Part shown: positions 16,510 through 24,021 of the stretch, one piece after another
How the letters are laid out: every line of letters starts with the position of its first letter
How positions within the stretch are numbered: the first letter of the stretch is position 1
Assembly (NCBI RefSeq): GCF_902706185.1
Contig: NZ_CACSJM010000067.1
Location: 1-32,035, forward strand
Direction of reading: 5' to 3'
Length of the DNA: 32,035 nt
Origin: Roseomonas sp. 18066
GTDB taxonomy: Bacteria; Pseudomonadota; Alphaproteobacteria; Acetobacterales; Acetobacteraceae
Made by a program: the position numbers and the translations under genes
Notes under the pieces: generated by a model
Told to the model about the DNA's origin: nothing
Seen by the model: only the letters and a program-made list of their open reading frames with translations
Databases searched by the model: none

Positions 16510-17481
16510 ATGCCCGAAGGAAACACCCCCCATCCTCGGCCCGGCGCCGGGATGCACGAGAGCGTGCTGGCCACCATCGGCCACACGCCCCTGGTCCGCC
16601 TGCCCCGGCTCGAGGCCACGCGCGGCCTCAAGGCCCGGCTGGCCTTGAAGCTGGAGTTCTTCAACCCGCTCGGCTCGGTGAAGGACCGCATCGGCCTGGC
16701 CATGGTCGAGGCGGCCGAACGCGAAGGCGTGATCCGCCCCGGCGAATCGGTGCTGGTGGAGCCGACCTCGGGCAATACCGGCATCGCGCTGGGCCTGGTC
16801 GCCGCCGCCAAGGGCTACCGGCTGATCGTCACCATGCCCGACGGCGCCAGCGTCGAGCGCCGCAAGATGCTGCGGCTGCTGGGCGCCGAGGTCGAGCTGA
16901 CGCCGGCGGCCCAGGGCATGTCCGGCGCCATCGCCCGGGCCGAGGCGATCATCGCCGCCACCCCGCATGCCTGGATGCCGCGGCAGTTCGACAACCCGGC
17001 CAACCCGGCCGTCCATGCCGCGACCACGGCCGAGGAGATCTGGGCCGATTCGGCAGGCCTGGTCGATGCGGTGGTGGCCGGCGTCGGCACCGGCGGCACC
17101 GTCACCGGCATCGCCCGCGCGCTGAAGCCGCGCCGGGCGGGGCTGCGGGTGATCGGGGTGGAGCCGGCCGAATCCGCCGTGCTGTCGGGCGACGATCCGG
17201 GGCCGCACGAGATCCAGGGCATCGGCGCCGGCTTCCGCCCGGCCGTGCTGGAGCTCGGCCTGCTCGACACCATCCGCCGGGTGACCGAGCGGGAGAGCTT
17301 CGCCGCCGCCCGGCTCTGCGCCCGCACCGAGGGGCTGCCGATCGGCATTTCCTCCGGCGCCGTGCTGCATGCCATGCTGGATCTGGCCGAGCAGCCGGCG
17401 ATGGAAGGCAAGCTGATCGTCGGAATCGCCGCCTCCTTCGCCGAGCGGTACCTTTCGACGGATCTTTTCGCCGGGCTGTAA
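16510..17481 (+). CDS. cysK: Cysteine synthase A (O-acetylserine sulfhydrylase)
   Basis: PLP enzyme that makes cysteine from O-acetylserine and sulfide. The 323-residue protein contains IGHTPLVRLPRL, the PLP lysine in NPLGSVKDR (Lys58), the substrate loop PTSGNTGIALG, the phosphate-binding GVGTGGTVTG, and GIGAGFRP near residue 235. The C-terminus IGISSGAVLHA carries the PLP-ring serine motif. The upstream ATG at 16510 is used; an ATG at 16552 would remove 14 poorly conserved residues and is possible. It is divergent from the Rrf2 gene, with overlapping promoters expected in 48 bp. Confidence 0.95.
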   Translation: MPEGNTPHPRPGAGMHESVLATIGHTPLVRLPRLEATRGLKARLALKLEFFNPLGSVKDRIGLAMVEAAEREGVIRPGESVLVEPTSGNTGIALGLVAAAKGYRLIVTMPDGASVERRKMLRLLGAEVELTPAAQGMSGAIARAEAIIAATPHAWMPRQFDNPANPAVHAATTAEEIWADSAGLVDAVVAGVGTGGTVTGIARALKPRRAGLRVIGVEPAESAVLSGDDPGPHEIQGIGAGFRPAVLELGLLDTIRRVTERESFAAARLCARTEGLPIGISSGAVLHAMLDLAEQPAMEGKLIVGIAASFAERYLSTDLFAGL

Positions 17482-17516
17482 CCGGTCCCCCGCCCCGGGA
17501 CCACCGCAGGTTGCAA

Positions 17517-17565
17517 ATTTCCCTCGTGTCATCAAGGGTTTACCCTGGGTGAAAACGAGGGAAAT
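17517..17565. terminator. Nested inverted repeat downstream of cysK
   Basis: ATTTCCCTCGT (17517-17527) and ACGAGGGAAAT (17555-17565) are perfect 11-bp arms; inside lies a second inverted repeat, AGGGT-TT-ACCCT. It starts 36 bp after the cysK stop and ends 95 bp before the chemoreceptor start. Terminator is the simplest reading, but the A/T-flanked arms could equally be an operator for the receptor gene. Confidence 0.45.
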
Positions 17566-17660
17566 CAACCGCTTGACCTCAGAACGCTCCCGCAACTGGT
17601 CAACAGGCTGTTAAAATCCTCTGACCATCCTGCCGGCAACACTGGCAGGAACCGTGTCTC

Positions 17661-19979
17661 ATGCGCCTCTTCCTCAACCTCAGGGTGGGCCTCAAGCTCG
17701 CCCTATCGGCCGCGCTGACGGTCGCGCTGCTCTCCATCCTGGTCATCCGCACCAATTCCAGCCTGACCGACGTGCTGGGCGAGAACCATGTGCTGCGCGA
17801 CGCGGCCGAGGCCGATGGCGCGCTGAGCGATGCCGTGACCGAGGGCGTGCGCGCCGCGCTGTTCTCCAGCATGGTGGTCAGCGCGCAGACGCTGGACGCC
17901 GTCGGCGCCGCCCAGCGCGGCGTGCAGGAACGGCTGGACGCGCTGCGCAACCGCGTCGAGGCGGGCGCCGGCAAGGCGCAGCCGCGCGAGCGCGAGATGG
18001 CGATGCAGGTGCTGCCGCTGATCGAGGAATATGGCCGCGCGCTGCGCGAGGTCACCGACCTGCGCACCAAGCTGATCGAGCGCCGCGACCAGGTGCTGTT
18101 CCCGGCCATGAACGAGTATGACCAGCGCTTCGAGGCGGTCGCCGCGAGCATGGAGTTCGAGCTGACCGAGCCGGCCCGCGTCGACGAGATGCGCCAGCGG
18201 CTGATGGCCTATCACGGCGCGGTCAACGACCTGCGCGCCTCCGCCCAGCGCTTCATCGGCACCGAGGACCAGGAGCAGGCCCGCCGCCTGCGCCGCGCCA
18301 TCGCGCAGCAGCGCGTGCATTTCCGCGGCGTCTCCTCCGGCCCGCTGAGCGACAGCCTGCGCAACGAGGTCAACCGCATGGGCGCCGCCTCGGCCGCCAT
18401 CGCGACGGCCTCCGACGAGATGGTGACCGGGCTCGGCGCGCTGGGCGAGCTGCGCGAGGGCCGGGTCGATCCGGCGCGCAACAAGCTCGAGGCGGCGCTG
18501 GCCGGCGTCAACGCGGCGATGACCGAGGATTCCGAGCGGCGCCAGCTGGCCAGCGAGGCGAGCCTGGCGCGCGTCAAGCAGGACACGCTGATCGCCGGCG
18601 GCCTGATCGCGCTGGTGCTGATCCTGGCGGGCCTGGCGACCAACAGCGCCATCTCCTCGCCGCTGCGCCGCCTGGCGGTGGTGCTGAAGAAGATCGCCGA
18701 GGGCAATGCCAGCGTCACCGTCCCCGACCGCAACCGTCGCGACGAGATCGGCAATATCGCCGGCGCCGTCGAGGCGCTGCGCGGCACGGTGGCCGAGGCC
18801 TTCTCGCAGCGGCAGATGCTGGAGCAGATGCCGACCGGCGTGGTGATGAGCGATCCGAAGCAGGATTTCCGCATCACCTATGTCAATGCGCGGATGCGCG
18901 AGATCCTGACCGACCACATCCCCGACGCCCTGCCCTGCGCCGCCGACCAGGTCACCAGCCAGAGCATCGACATCTTCGCCCGCGACCCGGAGAAGCAGCG
19001 CGCGCTGCTGTCGGACGCGGCCAACCTGCCGCATCGCGAGCGGCTGCACCTCGGCCGCGAGGTGATCGACCTCAACGTCTCCGCCATCCGCGACAGCAGC
19101 GGCGCCTATGTCGGGCCGATGCTGGTCTGGACGCTGGTGACCGAGCAGGCCCGCCTGGCCGATACCTTCGAGGGCCAGGTCGGCGGCGTCGTCGAGAATG
19201 TCGTCTCCCGCGCCACCGAGATGCAGGCGGCCGCCCAGCAGCTGACCGGCAGCGCCAAGCTGTCCGGCCAGGAAGCCAGCCTGGTGGCGGAAGCCGCCGA
19301 CCGCGCCAATGCCGATGTGCAGGCGGTGGCCGCCGCGGCCGAGGAGATGGCGGCCTCGATCGTCGAGATCACCCGCCGCGTCAGCGAGGCGGCCCAGGTG
19401 ACCGACCGCGCCGTGCACGAGGCGCGCGCCACCGACACCACCATGCGGAGCCTCGCCGAAAGCGCCAACCGCATCGGCGACGTGGTCAAGCTGATCGGCG
19501 ACATCGCCGGCCAGACCAACCTGCTGGCGCTGAACGCGACCATCGAGGCGGCCCGCGCGGGCGAGGCCGGTAAGGGCTTCGCGGTCGTGGCGTCGGAGGT
19601 GAAGAACCTCGCCGGCCAGACGGCGCGCGCCACCGAGGAGATCAGCAGCCAGATCGCCGAGATGCAGGCGGTGACCAGCCGCGCCGTGGAGGCCATCCGC
19701 GGCATCGGCAGCACGGTCGAGCGGACCAACGAGATCTCCACCGCCATCGCCGCCGCCGTCGAGCAGCAGGGTGCGGCGACGCAGGAGATCGCGCGCAGCG
19801 CCAGCCAGGTGGCGGAAGCCACCGGCACGGTCAGCCAGCGCATCGGCCGCGTCCGCGAGGCCGCGGTCGAGACCGGCACGGCCGCCAATGGCATGCTGGA
19901 AGCGACCGAGGGCCTGGCCGGCTCGGCCGGCGAGCTGCGCAGCCGCGCTTCCGAGTTCCTGGTCGCGATCCGCGCGTAG
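17661..19979 (+). CDS. Methyl-accepting chemotaxis protein with HAMP and PAS-like domains
   Basis: A 772-residue transmembrane chemoreceptor. TM1 spans about residues 11-29, a helical periplasmic sensor about 30-308, and TM2 about 310-328. HAMP follows (about 329-382, SSPLRRLAVVLKKIAEGNA). A PAS-like segment sits at about 385-495 (MPTGVVMSDPKQDFRITYVN and VIDLNVSAIRDSSGAYVG), so it may sense a cytoplasmic cue as well. The signalling domain ends the protein; its hairpin tip GDIAGQTNLLALNATIEAAR at about 613-632, then AGEAGKGFAVVASEVKNLA, is canonical for CheA/CheW contact. No C-terminal CheR/CheB tethering pentapeptide is evident (ends EFLVAIRA). The ligand is unknown. Two hairpins follow the stop. 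Confidence 0.93.
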   Translation: MRLFLNLRVGLKLALSAALTVALLSILVIRTNSSLTDVLGENHVLRDAAEADGALSDAVTEGVRAALFSSMVVSAQTLDAVGAAQRGVQERLDALRNRVEAGAGKAQPREREMAMQVLPLIEEYGRALREVTDLRTKLIERRDQVLFPAMNEYDQRFEAVAASMEFELTEPARVDEMRQRLMAYHGAVNDLRASAQRFIGTEDQEQARRLRRAIAQQRVHFRGVSSGPLSDSLRNEVNRMGAASAAIATASDEMVTGLGALGELREGRVDPARNKLEAALAGVNAAMTEDSERRQLASEASLARVKQDTLIAGGLIALVLILAGLATNSAISSPLRRLAVVLKKIAEGNASVTVPDRNRRDEIGNIAGAVEALRGTVAEAFSQRQMLEQMPTGVVMSDPKQDFRITYVNARMREILTDHIPDALPCAADQVTSQSIDIFARDPEKQRALLSDAANLPHRERLHLGREVIDLNVSAIRDSSGAYVGPMLVWTLVTEQARLADTFEGQVGGVVENVVSRATEMQAAAQQLTGSAKLSGQEASLVAEAADRANADVQAVAAAAEEMAASIVEITRRVSEAAQVTDRAVHEARATDTTMRSLAESANRIGDVVKLIGDIAGQTNLLALNATIEAARAGEAGKGFAVVASEVKNLAGQTARATEEISSQIAEMQAVTSRAVEAIRGIGSTVERTNEISTAIAAAVEQQGAATQEIARSASQVAEATGTVSQRIGRVREAAVETGTAANGMLEATEGLAGSAGELRSRASEFLVAIRA

Positions 19980-19989
19980 TTCTGCCCGG

Positions 19990-20012
19990 GGAGAGGGCCG
20001 GTGGCCCTCTCC
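19990..20012 (+). terminator. Hairpin directly after the chemoreceptor gene
   Basis: GGAGAGGGCC and its exact complement enclose GGT, starting 11 bp after the stop. It lacks a T-tract and probably works together with the stronger terminator at 20035-20069. Confidence 0.5.
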
Positions 20013-20034
20013 GCCTCGCTATCCTGCCCGGTGC

Positions 20035-20069
20035 GCCCGGCTGCTCCTGACGGGAGGGCCGGGCTTTTT
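20035..20069 (+). terminator. Rho-independent terminator of the chemoreceptor gene
   Basis: GCCCGGC (20035-20041) pairs with GCCGGGC (20058-20064), strengthened inside by CTCC with GGAG, and is followed by TTTTT (20065-20069). The T-run ends at the last base of the convergent rpiA stop codon. Confidence 0.75.
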
Positions 20070-20743
20070 CATGCGCGCAGGATGCCGGCGTCGGTGCCGA
20101 TGACCGCCTCGGTGGCGAGGCCGGCGAAAATCCCGTGCTCGACGACGCCGGCCAGCGCCTTCAAGGCCCGGCCCAGCGCCGCCGGATCGGCGATGGCGCC
20201 GCAGGCCGCGTCGTAGATCAGGTTGCCGTTGTCGGTGACGAAGGGCTTCTTCCCATCACCCCGCAGCGTCGGTGTCGCCTCGATGCCGGCGTTGCGCAGG
20301 GCGGCGGCGATGCGGGACGCGGTGTGGCGGTGGCCGAAGGGGACGACCTCGACGGGCAGCGGGAAGCGGCCGAGCACCGCCACGCGCTTGGCCGCGTCGG
20401 CGATGACGATGCAGCGGGTGGAGGCCTGCCAGACCAGCTTCTCGCGCAGCAGGGCGCCGCCGCCGCCCTTGATCAGCGCCAGGCCCGGCCCGATCTCGTC
20501 GGCGCCGTCGACGGTGACGTCGATGCGGGGGATGTCGTCGAGCTCCGCCAGGCGCAGGCCGAGGCTTGTGGCGAGGCCGGCCGTGGCGCGGGAGGTGGCG
20601 ACGCAGGTCAGGTCGAGGTTTCGCCGCGCCAGGGCCGTGACGAAATAAACCGCCGTGGAGCCGGTGCCCAGGCCGACGATGGTCTTGTCCTGGATGATTT
20701 CGGCCGCGGCTTCGCCGGCTGCGCGTTTCTGATGATCGGTCAT
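20069..20743 (-). CDS. rpiA: Ribose-5-phosphate isomerase A
   Basis: Interconverts ribose 5-phosphate and ribulose 5-phosphate in the pentose phosphate pathway. The 224-residue protein has the phosphate loop IVGLGTGSTAVYFV, the catalytic-site stretch VTVDGADEIGPGLALIKGGGGALLREKLV with the family's aspartates and lysine, and VIADAAKRVAVLGRFPLPVEVVPFG. Length matches the family. It is convergent with the chemoreceptor and separated from the upstream flagellar gene by a strong terminator, so it is likely transcribed on its own from the 50 bp or so upstream of its ATG. It has no obvious link to the motility genes. Confidence 0.96.
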   Translation of the reverse strand: MTDHQKRAAGEAAAEIIQDKTIVGLGTGSTAVYFVTALARRNLDLTCVATSRATAGLATSLGLRLAELDDIPRIDVTVDGADEIGPGLALIKGGGGALLREKLVWQASTRCIVIADAAKRVAVLGRFPLPVEVVPFGHRHTASRIAAALRNAGIEATPTLRGDGKKPFVTDNGNLIYDAACGAIADPAALGRALKALAGVVEHGIFAGLATEAVIGTDAGILRA

Positions 20744-20797
20744 GCCCTCACCCTGCCCTGCGGCAGGGAGCGCCGATCATCAAACGGCCGTGGATCA

Positions 20798-20836
20798 GAA
20801 AAAAAGAAGGGGGCCCGGGGGAATTCTTTCCCCCGG
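20798..20836 (-). terminator. Strong Rho-independent terminator after the DUF1217 gene
   Basis: On the minus strand CCGGGGGAA pairs with TTCCCCCGG around a 4-nt loop (20815-20836). After a short GC stretch comes TTCTTTTTTTC (about 20798-20808). It begins 3 bp after the DUF1217 stop and closes the flagellar block before rpiA. Confidence 0.85.
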
Positions 20837-20839
20837 CCT

Positions 20840-21592
20840 TCACGCCATGTACGAGAAGCCGGTATTTCCTGAAATGATCAAGTACCGATTGATCAGCTTC
20901 TCGCGCCCTTCGGCGGTGGAGAATTCCTTCAGGTCGATGCGTTTCTCGACCTGCCGCGCCTGGGATTCGATGGACTGGTAGGCGATCTCGTCCGGCAGTC
21001 CGGCCAGGGTCAGCGCGACACGGCGCAGGATCCTGTCGCCGAGCACGTTGTAGACGCCGGGCGTCTTGTCTTCCATGCTGCGGATATGCAGCGCGTCGGA
21101 CACTTCGGTGCTCTGGTCGGCAACCTCGGAGACGCGCTGGTATTCGATGAAGTTCGCCTTGATCTCGGCGAAGACCGTCGGGTCCTTCAGCTTGGTCAGG
21201 CCGGACTTGGCGAAGTCGAGCGACTGCGCCGCCGTCTTCCAGGCCGCGTTGGTCAACTGGGAGGCCAGGTTGCCGGTGACCGTGGTGTCGGAGGTCAGCG
21301 CCTTGGTGGCGAGGGCGACATTGTCTTCCTGCCCGGCCAGGCCATAGGCCTGCAGCAGCACCTTGCGCGCGGTCGGGTCCTTCAGCAGATCGGCCGGCGT
21401 CTTGGCGCTGCTGATCGCCTTCTGCAGCCGCTCCAGGTCGCGCTTGATCGACGCGTCCTTGGAGAGGCGCTCGGTATCCTTCGCCTCGTTCTTCAGCGTC
21501 TTGTTGTACAGGCCGATGCGATCGGAGCCCGTCATCCCACCGCTGTCCGAGCCGTAGCCGAACAGCGTGCCGAGATAGGGATTGATCGGCAT
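20840..21592 (-). CDS. DUF1217 domain flagellar-associated protein
   Basis: A 250-residue soluble, mainly helical protein of the DUF1217 family, found almost only in flagellar clusters of alphaproteobacteria. Its exact role is not established. The family pattern shows in DASIKRDLERLQKAI, ADLLKDPTARKVLLQAYGL and the C-terminal TALHIR-like region VSDALHIRSMEDKTPGVYNVLGDRILRRV. No signal peptide or membrane helix is visible. It lies 42 bp after flbT on the same strand and ends in a strong terminator, so it is probably the last gene of the flagellin-flaF-flbT group. Confidence 0.85.
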   Translation of the reverse strand: MPINPYLGTLFGYGSDSGGMTGSDRIGLYNKTLKNEAKDTERLSKDASIKRDLERLQKAISSAKTPADLLKDPTARKVLLQAYGLAGQEDNVALATKALTSDTTVTGNLASQLTNAAWKTAAQSLDFAKSGLTKLKDPTVFAEIKANFIEYQRVSEVADQSTEVSDALHIRSMEDKTPGVYNVLGDRILRRVALTLAGLPDEIAYQSIESQARQVEKRIDLKEFSTAEGREKLINRYLIISGNTGFSYMA

Positions 21593-21634
21593 GGCGGCCT
21601 CCTCACAAGTCGGCCGGGGGGCGGCCCCCGGGGT

Positions 21635-22090
21635 TCAGCCCGGCGCGGCGGCGGCGACCGGCGCGTCGTGGCTGGCGTTCAGCATCGCATCATCATGCGG
21701 GAAGAGCACGCGGACACGCCGCATCGCTTCCCAGCAATCGCCGATCTCCAGATCGGAGATGGCCAGCGCCAGCACGCTGCGCGCGGTGGCGGAGGTGGTG
21801 GCGGCCGCGTATTCGTCGGCCAGGCCGCGCGCCATGGCGACGAACTGGTCGCGCTCGTCCTCCTCGGCGATATAGGCCGCCTGGATGGCGAAGTAGACCC
21901 GGCGCGCCGGCGTGCGCGCATCCTCGGGCGACATGATCTGCTTGCCGAACAGGAAGCGGGCGCGGTTGGACAGCATGACGCTGGTGCGCGTCTTGAACTG
22001 CAGGGCAGCGCCATTGACCAGCATGCGGTCGCCCGCGCGGAGGTCGAGGACCAGGCGGCCGGCGCCGCGCGGGGAGCGGGTCTCGCTCAT
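21635..22090 (-). CDS. flbT: FlbT, flagellin post-transcriptional regulator
   Basis: FlbT controls flagellin synthesis; in Caulobacter it binds the 5' leader of flagellin mRNA and promotes decay, in other genera it can act positively. The 151-residue protein has the family pattern LVLDLRAGDRMLVNGAALQF, SVMLSNRARFLFGKQIM, ARRVYFAIQAAYIA, and CWEAMRRVRVLFPHDD. A short extra C-terminal alanine-rich tail follows. The ATG overlaps the flaF stop by 4 bp, a coupling that is usual for this pair. Both flagellin genes just upstream have long matching leaders that are natural candidate targets. Confidence 0.9.
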   Translation of the reverse strand: MSETRSPRGAGRLVLDLRAGDRMLVNGAALQFKTRTSVMLSNRARFLFGKQIMSPEDARTPARRVYFAIQAAYIAEEDERDQFVAMARGLADEYAAATTSATARSVLALAISDLEIGDCWEAMRRVRVLFPHDDAMLNASHDAPVAAAAPG

Positions 22091-22470
22091 GCGGCGGCGC
22101 CCGTCTCCATCGCGGGCGCGCGGCCCAGCAGGCCGGCGGCGAAGCTGTCGCAGATATCGGCGAGGAAGCCGAGATCGGCATCGTCCTTGTCGGCCTCGCG
22201 CATCGCGGCGCGGCAGACCGAGACGATCTGGCCGCGCAGCGGCAGCGGCAGCTCGCAGGATTCGTGCAGGGTCAGCACGCGGACCGTGCTGAACAGGCGC
22301 GTCGCATCGCTGCGGGCGCGGATACGCTCGATGTCGGAGCCCTCGACGGCCACGCGCAGGCGGCCGGAGACCAGGGCATAGACCTCGGCCTCCTGCTCGC
22401 GAAGCGACCGGGCGGCCTTCACGGCGCCATAGGCACGCAAGGCCTGGGCGTGGAAGTTGGGTGCGGACAC
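22087..22470 (-). CDS. flaF: FlaF, flagellin synthesis/secretion regulator
   Basis: FlaF promotes flagellin production or export and works opposite or together with FlbT in alphaproteobacteria. The 127-residue helical protein contains HAQALRAYGAVKAARSLREQEAEVY near its start and LPLPLRGQIVSVCRAAMREAD in the middle, typical of the family. The start is GTG at 22470 with GAGAGG upstream. The C-terminal tail is short and not conserved. It lies 148 bp downstream of the first flagellin gene, with a hairpin in that gap, and overlaps flbT by 4 bp. Confidence 0.88.
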   Translation of the reverse strand: MSAPNFHAQALRAYGAVKAARSLREQEAEVYALVSGRLRVAVEGSDIERIRARSDATRLFSTVRVLTLHESCELPLPLRGQIVSVCRAAMREADKDDADLGFLADICDSFAAGLLGRAPAMETGAAA

Positions 22471-22543
22471 GATACCAGCCTCTCGTTTTGACGGCGGGGG
22501 GGCGCGGGGCCCCGTGTACGGTTCAGATTCGATTGTGGTGGCC

Positions 22544-22572
22544 GGTCCGGACGGCGGGGGGTCGTCCGGACC
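22544..22572 (-). terminator. Hairpin downstream of flagellin 1
   Basis: GGTCCGGACG (22544-22553) and CGTCCGGACC (22563-22572) form a perfect 10-bp stem with a 9-nt loop, starting 46 bp after the flagellin stop. There is no T-tract. It may limit read-through of abundant flagellin mRNA into flaF and flbT. Confidence 0.5.
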
Positions 22573-22618
22573 TGTCAGGCCTGCCGCGGCGCGGCGGCCT
22601 CAGAGGCGGTCGCCTGGC

Positions 22619-23554
22619 TCAGCGGAAGAGCGAGAGCAGGACCTGCGGCGCCGAGTTGGCGGTCGACAGCGAGGTCGTCGCCAGCTGCTGCTGCGTCTGC
22701 AGCGCGGTCAGGCGGGCCGATTCCTTGGCGAGGTCCGCGTCGACCAGCGAGCCCAGGCCCTCTTCCATCGCGTCGATGCGGGCGCTGTTGTAGGTCAGCT
22801 GGCTGGAGATGAACTTGCTGTCGTTGCCGAGCGCGTTCGAGGTGGTGTTGACCGAGGAGCTGAGGCCCGAGAAGGTCTTCAGCGCCACGCCGCCGACGGT
22901 GACCGAGGTCACGGCGGCACCGGTGTTGTCGACGCCCTGCAGCAGCTGCTTCGCCTCGTCGGCCGTCATCGTGGTGATGCCGGTGATGTCGGTGGCGATG
23001 TCGTCGGTGAAGCTCAGATTGTCGGCCGAGGTCGCGTTCGCGTTGACCGTGTAGCTCTGACCCTTCTCGTTGCGGGTCACTTCCATCGAGCCGCCCTCGA
23101 AGGCGGCGCCGGTCAGCGGGTCGTTGGCGGTGCTGCCCAGCAGACGGGTGCCGTTGTAGCTGGCATCCTGCAGGGTGGTGTTCATCCGCGTCACGAGCGA
23201 CTTGAACTGCTCGGTGTACTGGCTGCGCGTCTCGGCATCGAGGTTCGCGTCGGACAGCTTGGTCAGCACGGTGCTGACATCGTTCACCAGGGTGGTGGAG
23301 ACGGTGTCGACCGCCTTCAGCGTGCTGGTGAGCAGGCCGTTCACGCCGCCGAGCTGGTCGTTGGCGGAGTTCAGGCCGGAGACATCGGCGCGGACCTTCT
23401 GGGCCACCGCATAGGCGGCGCCATCGTCCTTGGCGTCCGACACCTTGTAGCCGGTGGACACCTTCTTCTGCGTCGTGTCCAGCTGTTCGTTGATCTTGTT
23501 CAACGACTGCAGGGCAACCTTGGCACCAGAATTCGTGATGACCGAGTTGGCCAT
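22619..23554 (-). CDS. Flagellin (copy 1)
   Basis: Structural protein of the flagellar filament. The 311 residues have the conserved D0/D1 ends and a small middle part. The N-terminal helix reads MANSVITNSGAKVALQSLNK, followed by STGYKVSDAKDDGAAYAVAQ. The C-terminal helix ends ESARLTALQTQQQLATTSLS then NSAPQVLLSLFR. It is about 85% identical by eye to the second flagellin upstream, with the same length. The start ATG is preceded by CAGGAA at 8 nt. Its 188-bp leader closely matches that of copy 2. No signal peptide is present, as expected for type III export. Confidence 0.96.
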   Translation of the reverse strand: MANSVITNSGAKVALQSLNKINEQLDTTQKKVSTGYKVSDAKDDGAAYAVAQKVRADVSGLNSANDQLGGVNGLLTSTLKAVDTVSTTLVNDVSTVLTKLSDANLDAETRSQYTEQFKSLVTRMNTTLQDASYNGTRLLGSTANDPLTGAAFEGGSMEVTRNEKGQSYTVNANATSADNLSFTDDIATDITGITTMTADEAKQLLQGVDNTGAAVTSVTVGGVALKTFSGLSSSVNTTSNALGNDSKFISSQLTYNSARIDAMEEGLGSLVDADLAKESARLTALQTQQQLATTSLSTANSAPQVLLSLFR

Positions 23555-23742
23555 GGCTTTAATTCCTGTTCACAACACCGCCTGCTTTTAAGCGGTGCGA
23601 CCAGCTTCCCCCGTCTTTTCCAGGGTGCGTCCGGTCGGACATGGAAGGTCACCGCGCGGCTTATCCGCCGTACCATCCGTCTCCACCCGGTCCTTGGGTG
23701 GCGAAGGGAAATTCGGCCGAATTTATGAACGGGGTGTTTACC
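23555..23742 (-). promoter_or_regulatory. Conserved upstream region/5' leader of flagellin 1
   Basis: The block 23597-23742 aligns closely with 25001-25141 upstream of flagellin 2, from GGTAAAC at the distal edge down to CTGGTCGC. Between the block and the start codon the sequence differs, but both genes have a hairpin there: here CACCGC with GCGGTG (23576-23581 and 23592-23597 on the plus-strand scale). CAGGAA lies 8 nt before the ATG in both. The promoter should be within or at the far edge of the block; I could not match it to a sigma28 or sigma54 consensus. Confidence 0.7.
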
Positions 23743-23928
23743 ATCCTTCCCAATTCGAACCGGCCCGCGAAAAAAACCGCGCAGGGCGGGCAGCGCCTTG
23801 GAATTGCAGCGCGCAGCCCGGCTGGGGCGCAGCGCTGGCGGGGCCGGAATGGGGCCCGCCGCCGCCGGGAGGGGCGGCAAATCGTTAACGGTTTCTGAGC
23901 CGCGCCCAGGCGGGGCGGCACAACGGAA
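23743..23928. other. Gene-free spacer between the flagellin genes
   Basis: Part of the 467-bp gap between the two flagellin genes. Beyond the flagellin 1 leader and before the flagellin 2 hairpins I see GC-rich sequence with a short A-run at about 23770, no plausible ORF and no repeat. Nothing further can be supported. Confidence 0.6.
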
Positions 23929-23960
23929 CGGGCCGGGCAGCGTCGCCGCTGCCCGGCCCG
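23929..23960 (-). terminator. Distal hairpin downstream of flagellin 2
   Basis: Perfect 13-bp arms CGGGCCGGGCAGC and GCTGCCCGGCCCG enclose GTCGCC. On the minus strand the stem is followed by TTCCGTTGTG, a weak T-rich tail. It is the likely terminator of flagellin 2. Confidence 0.6.
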
Positions 23961-23971
23961 GTCTTGATGCG

Positions 23972-24007
23972 GGGGCCGGCGGCCCGCCTGGTGGCGGCGC
24001 CGGCCCC
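23972..24007 (-). terminator. Proximal hairpin downstream of flagellin 2
   Basis: GGGGCCGGCG (23972-23981) and CGCCGGCCCC (23998-24007) are perfect 10-bp arms with a partly self-complementary GC-rich interior. It starts 14 bp after the flagellin stop and probably stabilises the 3' end or acts with the next hairpin. Confidence 0.5.
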
Positions 24008-24021
24008 TGCCCGATCTCAGA

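Noticed and set aside
23700..23760. Sigma28 promoter (TAAA with GCCGAATT) upstream of flagellin 1
   Set aside because: The spacing is about 19 nt from TAAA to the GCCG box instead of 15, and the second flagellin has a poorer GCC-AAATT at yet another distance. I leave the promoter type open.
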